Origin: Episyrphus balteatus
Taxonomy: Eukaryota; Arthropoda; Insecta; Diptera; Syrphidae
Assembly (NCBI RefSeq): GCF_945859705.1
Contig: NC_079134.1
Span: 69,002,625 to 69,066,624 of the forward strand
Reading direction: 5' to 3'
Length of the DNA: 64,000 bases
Shown piece by piece: positions 10,430 through 19,910 of the stretch (position 1 is its first letter; each line of letters opens with the position of its first letter). A model generated the notes under the pieces. It ran no database searches and had not been told where the DNA came from. It worked only from the letters and a program-made list of their open reading frames with translations. Made by a program: the position numbers and the translations under genes.

Positions 10430-10760
10430 CGACAAACGTTTACTGAAATTTCAGTAAAATATTGTTGTATGTGTAGCAAAAACAGCACATACGACAATTA
10501 TTTACCGAACGAATAAAAACACAGATTTAGTATGAAAAAATTGTAGTATGTGATAATTTTTGTCGTATGAACACGTTTTCTATGCACTTACGACAAAAGC
10601 TACTGAAAATATTAGTAAACCTACACATACGACAAAATGCATAGCGATTATCCTGGAAACGGATACGGATATCGAAAAACGGATTTCACAGAATGAAAAA
10701 GAAAAAATCAATTAGCAAAACTGCATTCAAATCTCAAAACCTCAATTTTGCACATACGAT
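10430..10760. repeat. Cluster of ACATACGACAA motifs
   Basis: At least seven copies of a motif close to CATACGACAA, or its complement, lie within 330 bases (near 10430, 10464, 10486, 10540, 10558, 10586, 10620 and 10749), in both orientations. The arrangement looks like nested inverted repeats. One further copy is at 9261. No coding potential. Confidence 0.5.
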
Positions 10761-10789
10761 AATATTTTATTGAGGCGATGAATTGTCTG

Positions 10790-11245
10790 TTGATACAGCA
10801 ACTGGAGTAGCGTTGGATGCAGTTCGACAAGTTGATGAAAGGAATTGTAGATGATGAATGAGAAGAAGAATTCCTACGAAAAACAAAAAAGATTAATATT
10901 ATTGATTAGAAAATTGTTAAGCTACATTTCAGCAATGCATACCTTTTTAAATTCCAATTAATATCAATAATATTATTATTAATATTTATGACGAGTCATG
11001 AGCACGATACGCGCCACGCGAGGAACTGCAACAAATAAATAACAAATAAATAACAAAAAGGAGTTTTGTCATTTTCTTGCCTTTGTCTTTCTTTCGTCAT
11101 TTCTCTTTTTCGCACTTTTCACAACGCTTCTCCTTCGACTTTGTGTTTTCATACACAAAAAGTTGCAAGTGTGTGAGTGCAACATCGTATTTCGCGTTTT
11201 GCGGTCGGAGTGTCTTTTCTGAGCTCGGTTTTCTTGAAGGTAGGG
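10790..11245. repeat. Dispersed repeat W, another copy
   Basis: It is paralogous to 1940-2300: TTCCTACGAAAA, CATTTCAGCAATGCATACC and then TTTGTGTTTTCATACACAAA in the same order. The end, GTTTTCTTGAAGG, matches the GCTTGAAGG end of other copies. No gene. Confidence 0.65.
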
Positions 11246-11589
11246 GTCAAATTTTTTTTAAATTTAGTAAAAATGTAAAATTTTATTTTTTTACAATAGA
11301 TCGTGTACGCCCCTCTTCTTATCTATAGTAAATATTGAAGCATGAATGATGTTTTTTTTTTCCTCCACCGTTGCTTTTTCTTTTTTCCATTTTTTATAAT
11401 TTAATTCTTTGTTTTGTTCGGGTTAATTAATTTTCACTAATTATTTTACATCAAAAGAAACTAAATTACGGGACATGCATAGCGACAACCATTATAAACA
11501 GAATAAAAAAGACAAACTGTTTATCATGGGCGACACGACGGTGAGCTGCCATCTGTCAAAAATAATTTTACTCCATTGTATTTTTATTT

Positions 11590-11660
11590 TGAAATTTTAC
11601 AACGGTCTTGCACTTTTGCTATACCCTATAGCAAAAGTGCAAGACCGTTGTAAAATTTCA
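11590..11660. repeat. Perfect 34-bp hairpin with 3-nt loop
   Basis: TGAAATTTTACAACGGTCTT begins the left arm (11590-11623), and its exact complement fills 11627-11660 with only CCC between. No mismatch is seen. Extrusion or a transcript would give a 34-bp stem. The flanks do not match any other repeat here. Confidence 0.9.
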
Positions 11661-11764
11661 ATCCATATATTTTGTTGTTGTAGTGTTGTAAGATTTTAAA
11701 CTTTTGCACTTTTGCAATGATACTCGACCAGTTGCATCGGATTGTGAATACCCCTAATCTTTAC

Positions 11765-12377
11765 TTAACTACAACGGCTACTTTTGGCAAAAATTGGGAA
11801 ATTTACAAAAGTACACAAATTTTTGTTTTTCCTAGCGCCATTTATATTTGAAAAAAAAAACTACAAAAATTGTTTTTGACATCAAGAAATGCGCTTTCTG
11901 CATCATTGTTTTTAATTTTGTGGTCAGAAAAACTTAAAAAACCATTTAACTAATGTCGTTTTCTAATTATTGTTTTGAAATTTTTGAGTAAAAATCTCAG
12001 ATTTTTCCTGGTAAATAGCAGATGAAATCTAGTTTTATTTACGAAATGTGTTCATATAAACTTAACTTTTTAAAATGAAACATAAACAAATATTCAGCAA
12101 ATGTCAAACAGAGAAGTGTATTTGAAAGTGCGTGTGCTTGTACCTATGTATGTGTGAATCTTGATAAAAATCGAGATTCAGATTTTTCAATCTCGAATCC
12201 ATATTTTTGAATCTCAAGTCTCAAATAGATAAAGAAATCTGAGATTTTTCACTTTTTCCTCAGTATACTACCTCTTTTAGCTGTATATATATATATAAAT
12301 GGCGCTAGAAAGAAAAAAATTTACTTTTGTAAATTTCCCACTTTTTGCAATAAGTGGCCGTTTTAGTTATACCTTAA
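11765..12377. mobile_element. TIR element with about 80-bp ends
   Basis: The left end (about 11768-11850) and right end (about 12293-12375) are inverted repeats, both with GGGAAATTTACAAAAGTA and CTAGCGCCATTTATAT and outer ends AACTAMAACGGCYAC. The interior is AT-rich and non-coding. The plus-strand ORF at 12299 lies inside the right inverted repeat and is not a gene. Confidence 0.65.
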
Positions 12378-12780
12378 ACCTCGCGAATAGAAAACGACAT
12401 TGCAGAAGAAAAATAATGAACACCGTAAGGCAACTATGTGCGACTCGTTCCTTGATTTTATTTCACTTAAAAGCATTTAAAGACTAGAGTAAGTCTAGTT
12501 TCAATCAACGGCAAAAAGGTATATAAATGACATGTAGACTAATTGTATGTGTTTTAAAGTGTGTTGCACTCTGCGAACATAGCCTTCGAGACTCTTTGAG
12601 TTATCCGATTATCCGAAATTTTTTCCGATCGAGTATCGATACTCGAAAAAATGTCAATTTCTTATCCGCAGCCAGATTTAAGTTTCAGTTTTATCCGCTG
12701 TTGGGTGTTTTATTTGTAATACATGAAGCTCCCAATACAGATACGGATATCTGTGCCAAAAAAACACTCCTACTTCTTTA
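12378..12780. other. No gene seen
   Basis: No conserved ORF or repeat recognised. The short inverted pair CGATCGAGTATCGATACTCG near 12626 is the only structured piece. Confidence 0.4.
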
Positions 12781-12971
12781 GAACGGTTCAAACAGGTCTT
12801 ATAAAGGTCTTCTTTAACTTCTATTAAAAAGGCTTCTTCTAGACACTTCCAGATAGCCTTAAGGAGACCTCCTTTTTTTTCAAAATGGATGATTTGCGTA
12901 AGTAAGCCTTAAACTAAACTTATACAAACTATAGCTTGCAGAACGAAGAAAATGGACCATATATGGAAGTA
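12781..12971. repeat. Repeat Y fragment split by a gypsy element
   Basis: In inverted orientation this matches the left half of repeat Y (for example 23790-23870 and 26785-26865): AACGGTTCAAACAGGTCTTA corresponds to the complement there. The match resumes at 16877 with AAATTGTTACTTGGG, so the LTR element at 12972-16870 was inserted in an older Y copy. Confidence 0.7.
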
Positions 12972-13304
12972 TGGATAATGGTCTGGATTCAGACTTGACC
13001 AACATCCATTCAATAAAATTCAAGTTGAAAAATTAAAACACGAAAGCGTATCAAAAAACTAAAACAAATTATTTATTAAATTTAAAGAAAACAAGATTAT
13101 TCTATGAAAATCTAAGAACGAATCATAAAAATAAAATTCTTAATAATGAAATGAAATTTCAAAGGTTGCTATGATAGTTAATTTAAATAGAGTGATTCGA
13201 CTACATTGATAAATAAATATTGATTTGAAACTGAGTGAAATGAAAATTTTAAATAGTTAAGTAAATGAATGATAGTTATAATATACATATGTATAGCTGC
13301 TACA
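12972..13304 (-). repeat. Gypsy A 3' LTR
   Basis: A 333-bp terminal repeat, identical to 16538-16870. It lies downstream of pol on the minus strand and follows the polypurine tract. Confidence 0.93.
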
Positions 13305-13320
13305 TACACTCCCCCTCCAG
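13305..13320 (-). other. Gypsy A polypurine tract
   Basis: The minus strand reads CTGGAGGGGGAGTGTA directly before the 3' LTR. A purine run against the LTR is the expected primer for plus-strand synthesis. Confidence 0.75.
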
Positions 13321-13328
13321 AATTATCG

Positions 13329-15578
13329 TTAGATGAAGTCGGTGTATTTTTTTGGAAAATGCACATGTCTTCCGATGCGACTCGTGCATGGGTTTTGATT
13401 TTGACCTCCGATCGATGACTTAGTGTCTTTTTGCATTATCGAAGATTTTTGTTTAGGAAAATTTACTTTTGATGATGAAGATAACTTTGGTATAGCTTGT
13501 TCGTCTTGTTTGGATAAGTGAGCTGCTTTAAGTCTATCTATGCTGATTTTCACCACCCTCTTGCCCATTTCAACATCAAAATTTTTATCATTGCGATTTA
13601 TGACTCTGAATGGACCATCATAAGGTGTCTTTAAAGGTGGTTTCACTGTATCATCTCTGACAAAAACATGGGTACAAGATTTGAGATCATGTTGAATGAA
13701 GGAGTTTTTCGAAGAGTGATTAGAAGCTGGAACAGGTTTAATATTTTGAATTGCTTTTCGGAGATTCTCAACAAAGTCGCTTTCAATGTATTCATCTGTC
13801 GGATTATTGAAGAATTCTCCTGGTAATGCGAGTGTTTCGCCGTAAACCATTTCAGCTGGTGTTGCTTTCAGGTCTTCTTTGAAAGTTGTTCGGAGTCCGA
13901 GAAGTACGATAGGTAAGCTTTCAGTCCAATTACTGTCTGTGTGGCATTTAATAGCAGTTTTCAAAGTTCGATGCATGCGCTCAATCATACCATTTGCTTG
14001 CGGGTGGTATGCGGTTGTTCGAAAATGCTTTGCGCCTATTAAAATTGACAATTCTTTAAATAACTTAGACTCGAATTGCTTACCCTGATCGGTTGTAATT
14101 GCTTGAGGTACACCAAAATAAGCTATCCATCCACTAACAAGAGCTCTTGCAACAGTTTCTGCTGCTATGTCTGGGATCGGAATTGCAGCTGGCCATCTTG
14201 AATATCGGTCGATACATGTTAAACAGTATTTGCAATCTCTTGACAATGGTAAAGGCCCGATGAGATCAATATTGATGTGCTTGAATCGGCGACTTGGTAC
14301 TTTGAATTCCTCTAACGCTGCTCGATTGTGTTGATTTATCTTGGATTTTTGACAGTTAACGCATTTTTCTACCATCTGCTTGATATCACTTTTCATATTT
14401 GGCCAGACAAATCGTTCGGTCATCAATTTGATTGTAGATCTTATGCCTGGATGAGCGATATTATGGGTCGAGTCGAATGCTTGTTTGCGGTAGTTTTTAG
14501 TAATATATGGACGAACACGAGATGTTGAAACATCGCATAAAAGTGTAACATTTGTACCAGGAATTTCGATGCGTTTAAGTTGCAATGAAGTGTCATCTTT
14601 CAAACTTGCGAGGTCTTCGTCGATTTTCTGATCATCAGCTAATTTTTCAAAATCAATTTGTTCGCCATTGAAAATTGATTCGACTCGAGATAGCAAATCA
14701 GCTACAATATTATCTGTGCCTTTAATATGACGAAAATCTGTGGTGAAAAGGCTGATGTAATTCAATTGATTGATTCGCTGAGGAATTTTGACATCTGGTT
14801 TTTGTGTAAAGGCAAAAGTTAACGGTTTGTGGTCTGTTAAGATTGTACAACTTCTGCCTTCAATAAGATGATGAAAATATTGGACTGATTTGTACGCTGC
14901 AAGTAACTCTCTATCGTATGTGCTTTTGACTTTTTGGGACTCAGTCATTTTCTTCGAATAGAATCCTAATGGTCTAAGTTCACCATTTACCAGTTCGTGA
15001 ATTGCAGCACCAATGCAATAATTACTTGCATCGACATGAAGCACGAGTTTTGCATTTGAGCTAGGATGGGCTAAGAGAACTGCGTTTGCCAAATCATGTT
15101 TGCATTTTTCGAATGCTTTTTCAGCTTCTGCGTTCCATTGAATGACGGATTTATCATTTTTCTTGTTGCCTTTAATGAGTTTTTGCAATTTTCCCTGAAC
15201 AAAAGCTGCATGTGGAAGAGATCTACGATAGAAATTCAACATTGCGATAAATCTTTTGAGTTCAAAAGCTAAAGTAGGTTTTTTGAACGATAACAAAGCT
15301 TCGATTTTTTCTTTTGTTGGGGCAATACCCTCTTTTGAGACTCTATGTCCCAAAAAGTTTACTTCAGATTGGGCGAATATGCATTTTGATATATTAATTC
15401 TCAAATCATTTTCGCGTAAACGCTGGAGAACAATACGAATATGCTCCACATGGTCTTCGGGAGTCGATGAAGCGATGCAAATGTCATCAATGTATACAAT
15501 TACGAAATCTAAGTCTTGAAAAATTGTATTCATGAATCTTTGAAAGGTTTGACTAGCGTTACGTAGTCCAAAAACCAT
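13329..15578 (-). CDS. Gypsy A pol, second part (RT-RNase H-integrase)
   Basis: 749 codons. The reverse-transcriptase catalytic box YIDD is at residues 29-32, so the first half of RT is in the upstream frame. RNase H follows, with HVDAS (Asp183) and TDHKPL. The integrase zinc region has His372, His376, Cys406 and Cys409, and the DDE triad is Asp438, Asp497 and Glu533, with 35 residues between the last two. The C-terminal region after 560 has the usual basic, GPF-containing integrase tail. All catalytic residues I can check are present. The listed start is only the first Met after the frameshift; in an intact element this would be continuous with 15530-16456. Product: reverse transcription in particles and integration of the cDNA. 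Confidence 0.9.
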   Translation of the reverse strand: MVFGLRNASQTFQRFMNTIFQDLDFVIVYIDDICIASSTPEDHVEHIRIVLQRLRENDLRINISKCIFAQSEVNFLGHRVSKEGIAPTKEKIEALLSFKKPTLAFELKRFIAMLNFYRRSLPHAAFVQGKLQKLIKGNKKNDKSVIQWNAEAEKAFEKCKHDLANAVLLAHPSSNAKLVLHVDASNYCIGAAIHELVNGELRPLGFYSKKMTESQKVKSTYDRELLAAYKSVQYFHHLIEGRSCTILTDHKPLTFAFTQKPDVKIPQRINQLNYISLFTTDFRHIKGTDNIVADLLSRVESIFNGEQIDFEKLADDQKIDEDLASLKDDTSLQLKRIEIPGTNVTLLCDVSTSRVRPYITKNYRKQAFDSTHNIAHPGIRSTIKLMTERFVWPNMKSDIKQMVEKCVNCQKSKINQHNRAALEEFKVPSRRFKHINIDLIGPLPLSRDCKYCLTCIDRYSRWPAAIPIPDIAAETVARALVSGWIAYFGVPQAITTDQGKQFESKLFKELSILIGAKHFRTTAYHPQANGMIERMHRTLKTAIKCHTDSNWTESLPIVLLGLRTTFKEDLKATPAEMVYGETLALPGEFFNNPTDEYIESDFVENLRKAIQNIKPVPASNHSSKNSFIQHDLKSCTHVFVRDDTVKPPLKTPYDGPFRVINRNDKNFDVEMGKRVVKISIDRLKAAHLSKQDEQAIPKLSSSSKVNFPKQKSSIMQKDTKSSIGGQNQNPCTSRIGRHVHFPKKYTDFI

Positions 15579-16456
15579 GACATTAAATTCAAACAGACCA
15601 AATGGGGTTGTAATAGCCGTTTTTCGCGATCTTCTTCGGCGATTGGTATTTGATTATATGCACGTTCCAAATCGATTACTGAAAAAATGGACTTGCCGCA
15701 CATTTTATGGGTGTAATCCTGAATATGTGGAATAGGATACCGGTCAGGTATGGTAACTGCGTTAAGACGACGATAATCACCACATGGTCGCCATTTACCT
15801 TTTTCTTTTTTGGGAGCCATGTGAAGGGGTGTAGCCCATTGACTACTACTTGGTTGGCAGATGTTTTGTTTCAACATGTAATCGAATTCGGCTTTCGCTA
15901 TATTATACATTTCAGGATTTAATCGGCGAGGTTTCGAAAAAATTGGTGGACCTGTTGTAATTATGTGATGCCTAACTGTTGTTTCTGACGGAGAAATTGA
16001 AGCTTTGAATGGTTGTGTTAACTCTTTGTATTGTTCTAACAACGACTTAATATTTATTAATATTTTTTGTGCAAACGTAAAAATTTGTTCGATTTTTTTA
16101 TTACATGCAATTGCACTTACCCCAAGTCTTGTTGTTGTGTCGATGAGCTTTTTTCTTCGTAAATCAACTAGCAGTCCAAATTCGTGAATGAAATCTGCTC
16201 CGATTATTGGTCGAGTGACATCCGCAACAATAAACATCCAATCACTGACACGGGAAGAAACATTTTGATCTAATGAAGCAACGAGGTAGTGATATTTTGT
16301 TATGTCGCATTTGATGCTAGCAATGTTGAACTGCGCCTCCATCTGAATAAAAAATAGGTCGGGTTGGTCTTGCAAAAATGGTGGTGGCTTGATAGAAACA
16401 CGATGCAATTCGCCGCTAACGTTTTGTCTGACCTGGACATCATCTGGCATTTTCAA
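15530..16456 (-). pseudogene. Gypsy A gag-protease-RT fusion, truncated
   Basis: 308 codons. Residues about 25-50 are a typical gag start (PPPFLQDQPDLFF). At about residue 70 it jumps to the last third of an aspartic protease (GADFIHEFGLLVDL), so most of gag, including any nucleocapsid, and the protease catalytic Asp-Thr/Ser-Gly are gone by an in-frame deletion. The N-terminal half of reverse transcriptase follows (WRPCGDYRRLNAVT, then FSVIDLERAYNQIP). The frame is lost at the T-run 15620-15624 (A-run on the coding strand), where one base is missing, and the last 22 residues are out of frame. It cannot make particles or process itself. Confidence 0.88.
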
Positions 16457-16523
16457 TTATTTTCTGTAGAACTTTCGAGAAATTCAAAAATATTTCTATT
16501 TTCTTGCTATGCGTACTTTTTTT

Positions 16524-16534
16524 CAACGTCACCA
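16524..16534 (-). other. Gypsy A primer binding site
   Basis: The minus strand reads TGGTGACGTTG starting three bases after the 5' LTR. TGG followed by a tRNA 3'-end complement is expected here, and the TGGTGAC start resembles the tRNA-Trp type used by CsRn1-like elements. The identity of the tRNA is inferred. Confidence 0.55.
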
Positions 16535-16537
16535 ATA

Positions 16538-16870
16538 TGGATAATGGTCTGGATTCAGACTTGACCAACATCCATTCAATAAAATTCAAGTTGAAAAATT
16601 AAAACACGAAAGCGTATCAAAAAACTAAAACAAATTATTTATTAAATTTAAAGAAAACAAGATTATTCTATGAAAATCTAAGAACGAATCATAAAAATAA
16701 AATTCTTAATAATGAAATGAAATTTCAAAGGTTGCTATGATAGTTAATTTAAATAGAGTGATTCGACTACATTGATAAATAAATATTGATTTGAAACTGA
16801 GTGAAATGAAAATTTTAAATAGTTAAGTAAATGAATGATAGTTATAATATACATATGTATAGCTGCTACA
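16538..16870 (-). repeat. Gypsy A 5' LTR
   Basis: A 333-bp terminal repeat, the upstream LTR on the minus strand, indistinguishable from 12972-13304. It should hold the element's promoter; no TATA box can be singled out in the AT-rich text. Confidence 0.93.
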
Positions 16871-16876
16871 GAAGTA

Positions 16877-17265
16877 AAATTGTTACTTGGGAAGTTCACA
16901 AATTAAAACTCAATCACAATTCGCGCCTTCTATTGTTTGTTTATGTCTTCACCAGCTGAGCTATAGCTGTAAATTTTGTTTTCTTTTTTTCCTGTTTTTT
17001 TTTGACTCTTTTGACTCTTATACTGAAAAGCGTTGGAAGTTCCAGATTGAAAGAAGTGTTATACATGTACCTTCCAATTTTATAACATTATAACAGCTAG
17101 CATTATAACAACTTGTCATTTCATTTGACATAACCAACTTCACATTGTTTGTGAATCCGAAATAATTGGAGTTACAGAAAAAAACCGTTTATAACAGCTA
17201 ACAATATAACAACTTGTCTTGAGCTTGCATAAAAATAAGAAATAATATAAAATTTATATGTCTTT
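16877..17265. other. Repeat Y end and a MITE relic; no gene
   Basis: 16877-16895 is the rest of the Y copy split by gypsy A. 17030-17135 is an inverted copy of 58850-58909 plus 59975-60015 and so preserves the empty site of the element at 58910-59974. The phrase ATAACAACTTGTC occurs twice (17107 and 17210). No coding potential. Confidence 0.6.
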
Positions 17266-17387
17266 CAGAATTTATGACGAGGGATCTGGTACCGATCCAG
17301 ACCCAAATTGAGTGTGATGGTATACCTCAAACGATTGTTGTTGCGGCGGCTTACTTCCCAGGTGACGAAGACAACATTCCACCGACG
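17266..17387 (+). pseudogene. LOA/R1-like LINE, endonuclease start
   Basis: A frame open through AAAYFPGDEDNIPPT encodes part of an apurinic endonuclease domain of a non-LTR retrotransposon (the stretch before the GCDANAHH motif). It stops exactly at the Transib-like insertion and resumes at 19911 in the correct frame. Before 17266 the LINE similarity ends abruptly, next to a chance splice-acceptor-like TGTCTTTCAG. Confidence 0.8.
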
Positions 17388-19905
17388 CACAGTGGATCGA
17401 AACTATGAAAAAGTGGTCATGGGACTGTAACTTCTGATCTAATGAACGGATCCTAAAACGGTTTTCGCTATATTGCTTCTTGAAAATCACAGAATTGAAT
17501 CCAATAAAAAATCACAAAAAATGTTTGGTTCTTTAATTTTTTTTACTTAAAATAGCTGTTAACATACAAAAACTACCAAATCCTTATTTTACTACACATA
17601 AAATTAATACTTTACGTTTTTGTCTTATTTATTAACTAAAGAAAAGCGTTTACACATTTTGTTAACAGTCTTTTAAAATACCGATTATTTGCAAAAAAAA
17701 ATTATTATGAATAAAAAATAGCTTAAAAAGGATTATCTTATGTAAATATGTGTTATTTTAAAATGAATTGGTATTATTATGAAAATACCAACATAAACAT
17801 AAAAAATATGATAAAATATAAATATTGTCAACTTAATAATGAAATTAATTTAAAAGAAAATGATGGATTCATAAAAAAAAAAGCAAACAAAATACGATAT
17901 ACCTACTTATACACTAAAATTATTTATCAAAAAATCATAAAGCTATGTACAGCTAAATATGAAACACAAGTAGCTAAAATTGCAAATTAAAATGTACAAT
18001 GTACATAAGAGCGACCAACGAATGATCAAATGAACGAACAAATGAAATTGTACATATTTTTAGAACAAATTTCTTAACAAAAAACTGGAGTTTAAATTTT
18101 TCAAAAAACCAAAAAAAAAATACATTTTATTTTCTTAAATAAGAAACAATTCAGAGAACAAATTGTTTGTAAGACAAATTTTATTTCGAAGCCATGACAT
18201 TATTTTAAGCTAACCTAGTACGCTGCTGAAGCGAAACGAAAATGTTTCTAAGCCTCCAAAGTCAGCAACGAAAGTCAAAATTAAATAATGTCAATAAATT
18301 AAAACTTGAAAATATGATAAAATATAAATATTGTCAACTTAATAATGAAATTAATTTAAAAGAAAATGATGGATTCATAAAAAAAAAAGCAAACAAAATA
18401 CGATATACCTACTTATACACTAAAATTATTTATCAAAAAATCATAAAGCTATGTACAGCTAAATATGAAACACAAGTAGCTAAAATTGCAAATTAAAATG
18501 TACAATGTACATAAGAGCGACCAACGAATGATCAAATGAACGAACAAATGAAATTGTACATATTTTTAGAACAAATTTCTTAACAAAAAACTGGAGTTTA
18601 AATTTTTCAAAAAACCAAAAAAAAAATACATTTTATTTTCTTAAATAAGAAACAATTCAGAGAACAAATTGTTTGTAAGACAAATTTTATTTCGAAGCCA
18701 TGACATTATTTTAAGCTAACCTAGTACGCTGATGAAGCGAAACGAAAATGTTTCTAAGCCTCCAAAGTCAGCAACGAAAGTCAAAATTAAATAATGTCAA
18801 TAAATTAAAACTTGAAAATAATTTTGAAGAAATTAAAATTCACAAGGTGCAAAATTTTTGGACCAAGGAATTTTACCTGAAAAAACATTAGTGAAACATT
18901 ATTGAAAACTTTCCAAGTATTCAAGTACAGGTAATAATATCGTTTTTCAATCTCGTGTGCTGTGAAACGAAAAGCATAACAAAATTTTTCGTTCTGCTGT
19001 TTTTTTATACAAATTTCGGTTTCGCTTTAGAAATTGAAATATATATTTTTTTTTTTTAATTTAAACTTTAGTTAGATTCTTACTTTATTATCCAGATTTT
19101 GTTAGAAAATACATAAGCATAAAAAATTACATCAGTTGGTTCATTCGTTGATCGCTCTGACAGTGCTTTACTCTTAAAAAAACCTTAAAAATTAATTGTT
19201 TTTACTCACTCTTTCTTTATTTTTTTGGTCAATCTGCCTTACGTTATGTATTCAGTAGTTATATTCTTGGTTTAAACTACCCCATGACACTTTAAGCTAG
19301 CCAAATAACACCAACCCTCCCCTTTACAGATAGGAAAAAATAAAAAAAATAAATAAAAAAATACTACCTAAAGGGTTAAATTTATAAAGATGGTGCTCTA
19401 AAAAACGGGGTCGGATTCGGTCGGATCCAAATGTTTTAAAATATTACACACAAACTATTAAGCTTTCATTCTAGACTACTAAGAGAGCGGGCATATGTAA
19501 GCATTTTTTTAAAAGCATTTTCAAAGTTGAAGAGAAATTTTCAAAAAGGGTTATAGAAAAACGTGTTTTAGAATTATTTAGAAATATAATTTTAGAATTT
19601 TTTTCTTAAATATATATTTTAAATATCAGTATCTTATCAACAAAATTTATTTCAAGAAGATATCTTAAAAAATGAGCCAGATATAAGAGTATGAAAATTT
19701 CTAAGAAAAACATCTTTATTTTTCTTGTGAAATAGTCCCCACTTGAGACTCTGTATCTTGGAAACCAAAACATTTTGATAAAAATAACTTGTGGATTATG
19801 AAAGAAGGGACAATTTTCTATGATTAACAAACAAAAAATATTTACAAGAATGAAAAAAAAATTTTCACCCAATGACCGGAATTTTGTACTAGACGTTCCA
19901 CTGTG
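17388..19905. mobile_element. Transib-like element, non-autonomous
   Basis: The ends are CACAGTGGATCG at the left and CGTTCCACTGTG at the right (inverted: CACAGTGGAACG). They are flanked by CGACG on both sides (17383-17387 and 19906-19910). Transib transposons are known for ends starting CAC(A/T)NTG, similar to the V(D)J recombination heptamer CACAGTG, and for 5-bp GC-rich duplications of the CGNCG type; both features are seen here. The right end also has ACAAAATTCC 19 bases in, like the V(D)J nonamer. Both ends share GGTCAT at about base 28. Removing the element and one CGACG restores the LINE reading frame. No transposase is recognisable in the 2.5 kb; the interior holds a 506-bp tandem duplication. 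Confidence 0.85.
17805..18816. repeat. 506-bp direct tandem duplication
   Basis: Units 17805-18310 and 18311-18816 are almost identical; I see one substitution, in GCTGCTGAAGC versus GCTGATGAAGC. The 60-codon ORF that appears in both units is Lys/Asn/Tyr-rich, as AT-rich DNA gives by chance. The unit includes one end (CCTAGTACGCTG) of the AGCCTAG MITE family. Confidence 0.9.
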
Positions 19906-19910
19906 CGACG

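Larger units (their letters stand above)
12972..16870 (-). mobile_element. Ty3/gypsy retrotransposon A, recent and deleted
   Basis: This is a 3.9-kb element on the minus strand with two LTRs of 333 bp, which I read as identical base for base. They start TG and end CA on the plus strand, and GAAGTA flanks both sides (12966-12971 and 16871-16876), a perfect 6-bp duplication. It encodes gag start, protease end, reverse transcriptase, RNase H and integrase but lacks most of gag and the protease active site. A one-base deletion splits the reading frame. The deduced proteins resemble the CsRn1/Kabuki branch of Ty3/gypsy by the style of gag and pol; this placement is from recognition, not alignment. 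Identical LTRs mean the insertion is young although the element is defective, so its proteins must have been supplied by another copy. Confidence 0.92.

Noticed and set aside
11590..11660. A microRNA precursor call for the perfect hairpin
   Set aside because: The stem is perfectly paired with a 3-base loop and lacks the bulges and loop size of microRNA precursors; no sequence support for a mature product.
17250..17266. A splice acceptor (TGTCTTTCAG) making the LINE fragment an exon
   Set aside because: There is no matching donor or upstream exon, and the LINE frame is simply truncated here.
17748..18496. Two identical 60-residue C-terminal ORF parts, Lys/Tyr/Asn-rich
   Set aside because: They come from the 506-bp tandem duplication of AT-rich DNA; the composition is what AT-rich random sequence gives.
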